Below the pieces are notes generated by a model, which was not told where the DNA came from, ran no database searches, and worked only from the letters and a program-made list of their open reading frames with translations. From contig NZ_JAPFGY010000002.1 in the NCBI RefSeq assembly GCF_026586795.1, positions 124,001 to 188,000 of the forward strand: a DNA stretch of 64,000 nt. The letters are read 5' to 3'. Source of the stretch: Erythrobacter sp. WG (GTDB taxonomy: Bacteria; Pseudomonadota; Alphaproteobacteria; Sphingomonadales; Sphingomonadaceae). A program made the translations under genes and the position numbers. Numbering within the stretch: position 1 is the stretch's first letter; each line of letters opens with the position of its first letter. Positions 56,024 through 63,243 of the stretch are shown here, in pieces.

Positions 56024-57147
56024 GCCAGACCCGCTTCCTCACCACCCATGTCGGCAGCCTGCCGCGCCCCGAGGCGCTGCTCGACCTCGTCTTCGCGCGC
56101 GAGGGGGGCGAGGTTATCTCCGAGGCCGCGTTCGACGCAGCGGTGGAAGAGGCCACGGCCTATGTCATCAAGCGCCAGATCGAGGCGGGGATCAGCATCG
56201 TCAACGACGGCGAGCAGTCGAAGCCCTCCTACGCGACCTATATCAAGCACCGCCTGTCGGGCTTTGGCGGCGAGGCGGGGCAGTATGAATTCGCCGATCT
56301 CGAGGCCTACCCCGGCGCCAAGGCGCAGGTGTTCGGCAACAAGGGCCGCGCCAAGCGTTCCGCGCCCGCCTGCACCGCACCGATCACTGTGATCGACATG
56401 GAAGCCCCCCGGATCGACGCCGAGCGGCTGAAGCGGCTGGCGAACGGCCACGCCACCTTCATGTCCGCCGCCTCGCCCGGCGTCACCGCGCTGTTCTTCC
56501 CCAACCAGTTCTACGCAAGCGACGAGGAATATGTCTTTGCGCTGGCCGAGGGGCTGCGCCACGAATACGAGACCATCGCGGCCGCGGGCATCACGCTCCA
56601 GGTCGATTGTCCGGACCTCGCGATGGGCCGCCACGTCCAGTTCACCCACCTTTCCACCGAGGAGTTCAGGAAGCGCATCGGCATGAACATCGCCGCATTG
56701 AACCACGCGGTGCAGAACATCCCGGCCGAGCAACTCCGGATGCACCTGTGCTGGGGCAACTATCCCGGCCCGCACCACTGCGACGTGGCGCTGGGCGAGA
56801 TCGCGGACATCGTGTGGGACGCCAAGCCGCAGACCGTGCTGCTGGAGGGCGCGAACCCGCGCCACGCGCACGAATTCGCCTTCTTCGCAGATCACCCGCT
56901 GCCGGACAGCAAGATCCTGTGCCCCGGCATGGTCGAGCCGCAGTCGCCCTATATCGAGCACCCCGAACTCATCGCCCAGCGCATCGGCCGCTATGCCGAC
57001 CTGCTCGGGCGCGAGCGGGTGATGGCGGGCGTGGACTGCGGCTTTTCGGTCCACGCGGGCAGCAACAGCCTTGATCCCGAAATCGTCTGGGCCAAACTCG
57101 CCGCGCTCGCCGAAGGCGCGGCGATCGCCAGCGAGCGGTATTTCTGA
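56020..57147 (+). CDS. MetE-like (cobalamin-independent methionine synthase C-domain) protein
   Basis: A 375-residue single-barrel protein of the UROD/MetE superfamily. It opens TRFLTTHVGSLPRPEALLDL and has VNDGEQSKPSYATYIKHRL. The zinc-site residues His and Cys are in MHLCWGNYPGPHH and the second Cys in MAGVDCGFSVHAG. MetE proper is about 750 residues, so this is only the catalytic half. It is also related to epoxyalkane:coenzyme M transferases. A host with MetH does not need it for bulk methionine, so a thiol-alkyl transfer in the catabolic pathway (for example demethylation or glutathione adduct handling) is plausible but unproven. Confidence 0.85.
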   Translation: MSQTRFLTTHVGSLPRPEALLDLVFAREGGEVISEAAFDAAVEEATAYVIKRQIEAGISIVNDGEQSKPSYATYIKHRLSGFGGEAGQYEFADLEAYPGAKAQVFGNKGRAKRSAPACTAPITVIDMEAPRIDAERLKRLANGHATFMSAASPGVTALFFPNQFYASDEEYVFALAEGLRHEYETIAAAGITLQVDCPDLAMGRHVQFTHLSTEEFRKRIGMNIAALNHAVQNIPAEQLRMHLCWGNYPGPHHCDVALGEIADIVWDAKPQTVLLEGANPRHAHEFAFFADHPLPDSKILCPGMVEPQSPYIEHPELIAQRIGRYADLLGRERVMAGVDCGFSVHAGSNSLDPEIVWAKLAALAEGAAIASERYF

Positions 57148-57197
57148 CAAGCCGCCGCTTGCCGGGCGGGGGAAGCGGGGGCTAACGTCGCGCCCCG

Positions 57198-58169
57198 ATG
57201 GATATGCCCACCCGCCCGGTCACGCAGACGGCGCTGCTCGTCGAGAGCGGGGCGGTGCGCGCGGTCACGCCGCAGGAGGTCGCCGCTTACGACGGCCCCG
57301 GCTTCGTCTGGCTCCATGCCGACGGCGTCGGGCACGGCGAGACGATGGACCTGCCCGGTTACGTCCCGCCGATGGCGGCCAACGCGCTCGTCGCCAGCGA
57401 GACCCGCCCGCGCTGCGACGAGATCGACGATGCCGCCCTCATCAACCTGCGTGGCCCCGCGCTCGACACGATGCAGGATTCGGACGGGCTTGTCTCGATC
57501 CGCCTGTGGGTGGAAGCGGGACGGGTGACCTCGGCGAGCCGCCACCGCCTCGCCGCGCTCGGCAAGGTCGAAGCGCTGATGCGCGCCGGGCGGCTCACCG
57601 ACGGGGGCGATTTCGTCGCCGCGCTGGCGCAGGCGATCAGCACCGCGCTCGATCCCGAGGTCGCCGATCTCGGCGATCAGCTCGACGATTGCGAAGGGAT
57701 GCTCGACGGCGGCAATATCTACGAGCTCAGGCGCAAGATCGCGCGCATCCGCAGCCAGGCGATCATCCTGCGCCGCTTCGTCGCGCCCGATCGCGACGCG
57801 CTGGCCGCGATGGCACAGCTCGAATTCGACTGGATCGCCAAGGAGGACCGCCTGCACCTGCGCGAGGCGGCGGACCGCTTTGCGCGCATGGCCGAAGAAC
57901 TGGAAGCGGTGCGCGAGCGCGCGGCGCTGCTCCACGAACAGCTCACCGATCTGCGCGCCGAGATGATCGACCAGCGCAGCCTCGGCATCGCGGTGGTGGC
58001 CTTCATCTTCCTGCCGCTGACCTTCATCACCGGGCTGCTCGGCATGAATGTCGAGGGCATACCGGGGGCGCGCGAGCCGTGGGCCTTCTGGGGCGTGGTC
58101 GGCTTCTGCCTGCTCGTGGGCCTTGCGGTGGCGGGGTGGTTCGTGTGGAGCCACTGGCTCGACGACTGA
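57198..58169 (+). CDS. CorA-family divalent cation transporter (ZntB-like)
   Basis: A 323-residue protein with a large cytoplasmic N-domain, a long stalk helix (FRMAEELEAVRERAALLHEQ region) and two C-terminal transmembrane helices. The family signature GMNVEGIPG lies between them (Gly-Met-Asn). The periplasmic loop GIPGAREPW resembles ZntB more than Mg-type CorA. It probably transports Zn2+ or another divalent ion. ATG 57198 or 57204. It lies 50 bp after the MetE-like gene and ends 13 bp from the convergent sulfatase; a link to the catabolic operon is doubtful. Confidence 0.85.
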   Translation: MDMPTRPVTQTALLVESGAVRAVTPQEVAAYDGPGFVWLHADGVGHGETMDLPGYVPPMAANALVASETRPRCDEIDDAALINLRGPALDTMQDSDGLVSIRLWVEAGRVTSASRHRLAALGKVEALMRAGRLTDGGDFVAALAQAISTALDPEVADLGDQLDDCEGMLDGGNIYELRRKIARIRSQAIILRRFVAPDRDALAAMAQLEFDWIAKEDRLHLREAADRFARMAEELEAVRERAALLHEQLTDLRAEMIDQRSLGIAVVAFIFLPLTFITGLLGMNVEGIPGAREPWAFWGVVGFCLLVGLAVAGWFVWSHWLDD

Positions 58170-58182
58170 GGCGCCGCGCCCG

Positions 58183-59850
58183 TCAGTTGGGCCAGTAGAT
58201 GAACTCCTCGCCCCTGGCGTAGGGCTGGGCCAGCGTTGTGTCGATCGAGACCGGCGTGTCGAAGGTACTGCCGTAGAGCACAGGGCGGCGGCCCGCCTCG
58301 TGCGCGGCGAGGAGCTTTTCGAGCGCCGCGCGCCGGGCGGGCTCGCTTGCGGCGAGGTTGCGCCGCTCGGTCGGATCGGCGGCGAGGTTGAAGAGCCAGG
58401 TCTTGTTCTGCTTGCCGTTGACCTGGAGCTTCCAGTCGCCGCTGCGCACCGCGCGGTAATAGCCGCTGCCCCAGAACAGCGGGGTATCGGGCGAGAGCGC
58501 GGGGCCCGTGCCGGTCAGCGCGGGCAGGAGGCTGCGCCCGTCGATCACCCGGCCCTGCGGCAGGGGCGCGCCGGCGGCGGCGGCGAAGGTCGGCATGAGG
58601 TCGACCTGCCCCACCGGCAGCGCGATCTGGGCGCCCGCCGGGATGCGCGCCGGCCAGCGCGCGAACATCGGCACGCGGATGCCGCCCTCGAAAAAGGTGC
58701 CCTTGCCGCCACGGAACGGGGCGTTGAGCCCGTCCAGCCCGACATAGCCCGGCGCGCCATTGTCCGAGGAGATCACCACCAGCGTGTTCTCGGCCAGCCC
58801 CGCTTCCTCGAGCTTCGCCATGATCCGGCCGACGCTGCGGTCGAGCGCGCGGATCATCGCGCCATAGACGCGCAAGCGATGCGGGCCGATGTCGCCCACC
58901 GCCTCGTAATCCGCCCGCGTCGCCTGAAGCGGCGAATGCACGCCCCAATGCGCTAGGTAGAGGAAGAAGGGCCGGTTGCGGTTGGCCTCGATCACCGCAA
59001 GGCTCTGGTCGGTCCAGTAATCGGCGAGATAGCCGCCCGGCGCGAACTTTGCGCCCCCGTTGTAGCTCGTCACGAAATGCGCCGAGGCCCACAGGAAGCG
59101 GTCGATCGGGTCGAAATCGACATGGGCGTTGACGACCTGCGGCGAATCCTCGGGTAGGTGCAGCATCCCGTCCATGTTGAGGCTCTCGTCGAAGCCTTGC
59201 GCGTTGGGCAGGAACTTCGGCGCATTGCCGAGGTGCCACTTGCCGATGTGGACCGTGTGGTAGCCCTTCGCCTTCAGCACCTCGGCGATGGTGACCTCTT
59301 GCGGAGGCAGGCCCTGTTCGGCGAAGGGCGGCGCGGCGGCATCGTCGGCGGCGTGGTATTCGATTGCCGGGCGATCGGGCTGCATCTGGCCCCATGCCAT
59401 CGAGACCACGCGGGCAAAGCCCGGTGGGGTGGGCGTGAACTCGAACCCCGTGCGGGTGGCGTAGCGGCCCGTCATCAGCTGCGCGCGGCTCGGCGAGCAG
59501 GTGGCGTTGCCCGCATAGGCCTGCGTCAGGATCGCGCCCTCGGCGGCGAGACGGTCGATGTTGGGCGTCGGCACCCGGCCGCCGGCCACTCCGCCGCCGA
59601 AGGTGGAGAGGTCGTTCATCCCCAGGTCGTCGAACAGGATGAAGACGATGTTGGGCGGGCGCTCGCTCACCGGGACGGCGGCCTCGGCAGGCCCCTGCTG
59701 CCAGGGCACCGGGCGGTTGGCGGCGACCTCCACCTTGGAGCGTTGCCGCACCAGCGCGAGCGCGATGTCGGTGCGGTAAGCCCAGGCCCCGCCCGCCAGC
59801 ACCGCGAGCCCCGCCGCCGTGCCGAGCAGCGCCTTGCGCCAGCGCCTCAC
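58183..59850 (-). CDS. Type I sulfatase (arylsulfatase family), membrane-anchored or exported
   Basis: A 555-residue sulfatase. The N-terminal hydrophobic stretch (LLGTAAGLAVLAGGAWAY) is a signal anchor or signal peptide. Metal-site FILFDDLGMNDLSTFGG precedes the formylglycine motif CSPSRAQLMTGRY, with the modified Cys at about residue 118. HIGKWHLGNAP, ISSDNGAPG, and GGKGTFFEGGIRVPM complete the active site. A maturation enzyme is encoded in the same operon. GTG 59850 overlaps the DUF1330 stop by 4 nt. Substrate unknown; marine sulfated glycans or aryl sulfates are typical. Confidence 0.92.
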   Translation of the reverse strand: MRRWRKALLGTAAGLAVLAGGAWAYRTDIALALVRQRSKVEVAANRPVPWQQGPAEAAVPVSERPPNIVFILFDDLGMNDLSTFGGGVAGGRVPTPNIDRLAAEGAILTQAYAGNATCSPSRAQLMTGRYATRTGFEFTPTPPGFARVVSMAWGQMQPDRPAIEYHAADDAAAPPFAEQGLPPQEVTIAEVLKAKGYHTVHIGKWHLGNAPKFLPNAQGFDESLNMDGMLHLPEDSPQVVNAHVDFDPIDRFLWASAHFVTSYNGGAKFAPGGYLADYWTDQSLAVIEANRNRPFFLYLAHWGVHSPLQATRADYEAVGDIGPHRLRVYGAMIRALDRSVGRIMAKLEEAGLAENTLVVISSDNGAPGYVGLDGLNAPFRGGKGTFFEGGIRVPMFARWPARIPAGAQIALPVGQVDLMPTFAAAAGAPLPQGRVIDGRSLLPALTGTGPALSPDTPLFWGSGYYRAVRSGDWKLQVNGKQNKTWLFNLAADPTERRNLAASEPARRAALEKLLAAHEAGRRPVLYGSTFDTPVSIDTTLAQPYARGEEFIYWPN

Positions 59851-60266
59851 GCCGCTGCCCCGGCGGGCTCCGTGGTGCAGATGTTGAGCTGCCCCGCCAG
59901 CCCCGCCTCCCGGTGCTTCATGATCGCCCGGTATTCGGCCGACTGCACCATCGCCAGCATCGCCGCGCGCGAGGGGTATTCGGCGATGGCAACCATGTCC
60001 CACGGTTCCTCGACCTCGCCGATGAGGAGGCCCGTCACCGCGCCGCCGAAGCGCACCCGGCCGCCGATCGCGGCAAGGCAGGCGCGCACCCCTTCGGCGT
60101 AGCGGGCATAGGCCTCGCGTCCCGAAAGGTCGGGCTCGCTCCCGTCGGCATAGACGGCCTTGTCCCGGAACTTGAGGAGATTGACCATGCAGATCGGGCC
60201 GTCGTCGCGCGCGACGAAGGCCATCACCTGGTCAGGCGCGGGGTGGAGCTGATTGGTAACGATCAT
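59847..60266 (-). CDS. DUF1330 family protein
   Basis: A 139-residue ferredoxin-like-fold protein. It has MIVTNQLHPAPDQVMAF, then ICMVNLLKFRDKAVYADG, GREAYARYAEGVR, and IAEYPSRAAMLAMVQSAEYR, the classic DUF1330 elements. The family has no established activity. It is coupled to both neighbours by 4-nt overlaps (dehalogenase upstream, sulfatase downstream), so it belongs to the same pathway. Confidence 0.87.
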   Translation of the reverse strand: MIVTNQLHPAPDQVMAFVARDDGPICMVNLLKFRDKAVYADGSEPDLSGREAYARYAEGVRACLAAIGGRVRFGGAVTGLLIGEVEEPWDMVAIAEYPSRAAMLAMVQSAEYRAIMKHREAGLAGQLNICTTEPAGAAA

Positions 60267-61171
60267 TGCTGTGCTCCTTGCGCGGCGACCTCGAGGATGG
60301 CGGCGACGAAGCCTTGCGGATCGTCCTCTTGGATGAAGTGCCCGCCGCCGAGCGTGCGGTGCGCCTGCCCGGCGGTGCCCGGCACGCGGCCGATGAAGCG
60401 CGTCTCGCCGGTGCGGGTGATCGGATCGCCATCGGAAAAGGCGCACAGGAACGGCTTGTGCCAGCTGTCGAGCACGCGCCATGCCGCCTTCTGGTCGGGC
60501 ACGGCGGCGTCGCCCGCGAAGGGCACGAGCGCCGGGAAGATCCGCGCGCCCGCCTTGAAGGAGGCATCGGGGAAGGGCGCGTCGTAGGCCGCGATCTCCT
60601 CAGCCGAGAGCGCGCGCCTGGTGCCGCGATTGACGATCCGGCCGATCGGGAACAGCGGGCTCCACTGCGAGAACGCCCGCCAGATCGCAAAGGCGCGCGG
60701 CGGCGGGCCGCCCTCGGGCAAGCCGCCGTTCGACAGGGCGACGGCGCGGAACCGTTCCGGCATCGCCGCGACCAGCCGCAATCCGATCAGCGAGCCCCAG
60801 TCCTGACAGGCGAGCGTGATGTCCGCAAGGTCGAGCGCCTCGACCCATTGGCGCATCCACCCGACATGGCGGGCATAGGAGTAGTCGGCCTTCGCCGCCG
60901 GCTTGTCGGACCGGCCGAAGCCGATGAGATCGGGAGCGAGCACGCGGTATCCCGCCTGGGCGACGGGGCCGATCATGTGGCGCCACAGATAGCCCCACGT
61001 CGGCTCGCCGTGCAGCATCAGCACCACCGGGGCATCGCGCGGGCCCTCGTCGATGTAGTGGATGCGCAAGGGTGCGCCGGTCTTCGCGTCGCGCACCGCG
61101 AGGTATTGCGGGGGGAAGGGAAACCCGGGCAATCCCGCAAAGGCCGTATCGGGCGTGCGCAGCACCTTCAC
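60263..61171 (-). CDS. Haloalkane dehalogenase-like alpha/beta-hydrolase
   Basis: A 302-residue enzyme close to the DhlA/DhmA branch of haloalkane dehalogenases. It has LMLHGEPTWGYLWRHMI (oxyanion region), the nucleophile Asp and halide-binding Trp in ACQDWGSLIGLRL (Asp 124, Trp 125), and His in LGGGHFIQEDDP. Start GTG 61171 is preceded by GGGGAGGGG at about 8 nt. Dehalogenase activity is likely but needs the second halide-stabilising residue to be checked. It is the third gene of the five-gene minus-strand operon. Confidence 0.85.
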   Translation of the reverse strand: MKVLRTPDTAFAGLPGFPFPPQYLAVRDAKTGAPLRIHYIDEGPRDAPVVLMLHGEPTWGYLWRHMIGPVAQAGYRVLAPDLIGFGRSDKPAAKADYSYARHVGWMRQWVEALDLADITLACQDWGSLIGLRLVAAMPERFRAVALSNGGLPEGGPPPRAFAIWRAFSQWSPLFPIGRIVNRGTRRALSAEEIAAYDAPFPDASFKAGARIFPALVPFAGDAAVPDQKAAWRVLDSWHKPFLCAFSDGDPITRTGETRFIGRVPGTAGQAHRTLGGGHFIQEDDPQGFVAAILEVAAQGAQQ

Positions 61172-61230
61172 GACGGTTTCCCCTCCCCCCGAGCTATTGA
61201 CACGCTCAATGTCATTATCCTGCGCGCTCG

Positions 61231-62154
61231 TCAATCCGGGGGCGGTCGCCGGGTGTCGACCAGCCGGAAGCCGATATGGTCGGTGCCGAGCCCGCGCTCC
61301 TGGAACTGCCGCGCGGCGGGGCGGTAGCGCGCGCAGTAATTGGCCGCGCACAGGAACGAGCCGCCCTTGATGACCCCGACGGGTTCGGCGGCATCGGCGC
61401 GGGCGCCCGCAGTGGCGGTCCATTCCCAGACGTTGCCGATCATGTCGTGGAGGCCGTAGGCATTGGCCGGAAAGCAGCCGACCGGCGCGCGCCCGGCAAA
61501 ACCGTCGCTGCCGAGGTCCTTCGCCGGGAACACCCCCTGCCAGGTATTGGCCTGCGGCTTTCCAGCCGCGTCCACCGGCTCGGGCCGGGCGGGAGCGCCG
61601 GCGCGGGCGGCATATTCCCACTGTTCCTCGGTGGGGAGCTGCTTGCCTGCCCAGGCGGCGTAGGCGGCGGCGTCCTCATAGGCGACCTGCACCACGGGAT
61701 GGCGCGCCTGCCCGGCGATATCGGTGCCCGCGCCCGCCGGATGGCGCCACTGCGCGCCCGGTGCCCAGCGCCACCATGCCGGGTCCTCGGGCGTCGGCGC
61801 GCGGAACACCGCCGAGCCCGGTTGCAGCATCGCCAGCGGCGCGCCGGGGACGGTGGGGGGCTGGCGCTCGGCCACGGTGCGATAGCCGGTCGCGGCGATG
61901 AAGGCTGCGAACTGCGCGTTGGTGACCTCGTGCACGTCCATCCAGAAGCCGCCGACCGTGGCGGCGCGCGGGGGGCCTTCTTCGGGATAGGCCGGGTTCT
62001 CGCCCATCGTGAAGCGGCCGCCGGGGACCCACACCATCGCCTCGCCGGCAAGGCCGATGCAGGGCGGGGCGGCAGGGTCCGGCGGTCCTGCGTCACCCCG
62101 CCCGCAGGCGGCGAGCGCCAGGCCAGAAAGCGCGGCGAGGAGGCGCGCGCGCAT
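61231..62154 (-). CDS. Formylglycine-generating enzyme family protein, lipoprotein
   Basis: A 307-residue SUMF1-type protein. It converts the Cys of sulfatases to formylglycine using O2. Landmarks are MVWVPGGRFTMGENPAYPEE, FWMDVHEVTNAQFAAFIAAT, LPTEEQWEYAARAG, and MIGNVWEWTATAG. The catalytic cysteine pair lies in GGSFLCAANYCARYRPAAR. An N-terminal lipobox (LALAAC) places it on the periplasmic face, which is noteworthy. It starts 2 nt after the tetR stop and shares the operon with its likely client sulfatase. Confidence 0.9.
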   Translation of the reverse strand: MRARLLAALSGLALAACGRGDAGPPDPAAPPCIGLAGEAMVWVPGGRFTMGENPAYPEEGPPRAATVGGFWMDVHEVTNAQFAAFIAATGYRTVAERQPPTVPGAPLAMLQPGSAVFRAPTPEDPAWWRWAPGAQWRHPAGAGTDIAGQARHPVVQVAYEDAAAYAAWAGKQLPTEEQWEYAARAGAPARPEPVDAAGKPQANTWQGVFPAKDLGSDGFAGRAPVGCFPANAYGLHDMIGNVWEWTATAGARADAAEPVGVIKGGSFLCAANYCARYRPAARQFQERGLGTDHIGFRLVDTRRPPPD

Positions 62155-62156
62155 TC

Positions 62157-62771
62157 TCAGCGCTCCGGCCAGCGGGCCAGCGCGTCCTCGAGCATCCGCC
62201 GCACCACCTGTGCGGCCTCCTCGGGCGGCAGGCCCTGATCGCGGCGCAGCTGGCGCCAGGTGCCGAAGCCGAGGATCACCCCGAGCCCCACCGCGCCCGC
62301 ACGGTCGGCGCGCACCGCCTCGGGCAGGTGCGCCGCCAGCGCCTCGGCCTCCATGCGCTGCATCCGCCGGAAATCCTCCATCAGATAGGCGGATTCGAAG
62401 CGCCTGAGTTCGGCCGAGATGCGGTAGGGCAGGATCGTCTCGTAGATCTGCGCGCGGCGCGCGGCGATGTCGCGCAGCCGCGCCTGCCACGTCGCGCCCT
62501 GCGGCGGGCGGGCGAGGATCGGCTGGACCTGCTGCGCGAGCGCCTCGGTCATTTCGCGGTAGAGCGCGTCCATGTCCTTGAAGTGGCGGAACACCGAGCG
62601 CAGGCCCACGCCGGCGAGTTCGGCGATCTGCGCCGCGCTCGGCGCGACCTCGCCCGCCGCGACGCATTCGAGCATTGCCGCGACGATCCGCGCCCGGCTC
62701 GCGCCGCTGCGCGCCCGCCGCCCGTCGATCGCGGCAGGGGAGGGGGGGGCCTCGCTGGCAGGCGGGATCAT
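62157..62771 (-). CDS. TetR family transcriptional regulator
   Basis: A 204-residue regulator. The HTH (about residues 22-68) shows RARIVAAMLECVAAGEVAPS and IAELAGVGLRSVFRHFKDMD. The divergent ligand domain ends in ALARWPER. ATG 62771 is chosen because the 16 codons above it are not family-like. As first gene of the operon it probably autoregulates the FGE-dehalogenase-DUF1330-sulfatase genes. Its operator is not obvious in the 205 bp to tRNA-Gly. Confidence 0.88.
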   Translation of the reverse strand: MIPPASEAPPSPAAIDGRRARSGASRARIVAAMLECVAAGEVAPSAAQIAELAGVGLRSVFRHFKDMDALYREMTEALAQQVQPILARPPQGATWQARLRDIAARRAQIYETILPYRISAELRRFESAYLMEDFRRMQRMEAEALAAHLPEAVRADRAGAVGLGVILGFGTWRQLRRDQGLPPEEAAQVVRRMLEDALARWPER

Positions 62772-62976
62772 GATCGGTGCTTGCCCCCGAGGGGCGCGAC
62801 AGGCCCCGGTCCGCACCAAGGCTATGATGCGCCGCCGAAGCTGTCAAACCCACCCGCGTCGCTGCCCCCTTGCGGGCGCGATCGCGACACCCCTGCTTGG
62901 GTGTTGACCCGCCCCCGCGAAGTGTGGCAATCGCCCGGCGCACACCGCAGGCACCCCAAGGGCGCGTGCGGGCGAT

Positions 62977-63050
62977 GCGGGTGTAGCTCAATGGTAGAGC
63001 AGAAGCTTCCCAAGCTTACGACGAGGGTTCGATTCCCTTCACCCGCTCCA
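62977..63050 (+). tRNA. tRNA-Gly (anticodon CCC)
   Basis: A 74-nt cloverleaf with acceptor stem GCGGGTG/CACCCGC, D-arm TAGCTCAATGGTAGAGC, anticodon loop TTCCCAA (CCC, reading GGG), T-arm GGGTTCGATTCCC and encoded CCA. An integrase gene starts about 190 bp downstream in the same direction, so its 3' end is the likely attachment site of an integrated element. Confidence 0.95.
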
Positions 63051-63206
63051 GCCCTCCCTTCCCAATCAGCCCCAGAAAGTCTATAAAACCCTTGGAAATC
63101 TGAGGGATTTAGCCCTTGGGTCGTCCGAGAATGTCCCTATCCTTCCCGTTGCATCCGGCGTTGCTGGGGGCCACTTCGGGGGCTTGGGGTCAACGGGCGT
63201 CACTGC

Positions 63207-63229
63207 GTGGCCCCCTCGTTGGGGGCCAC
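63207..63229. other. Perfect 9-bp hairpin (GTGGCCCCC-TCGTT-GGGGGCCAC) upstream of the integrase
   Basis: Arms 63207-63215 and 63221-63229 pair perfectly with a 5-nt loop. A further GGGGGCCAC copy lies at about 63166-63174, giving a direct repeat of one arm. There is no T-run. It could be an integrase operator, a recombination-directionality binding site or a terminator-like structure. The rest of 63051-63243 contains nothing recognisable. Confidence 0.55.
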
Positions 63230-63243
63230 GTGACCGGAAGGCG

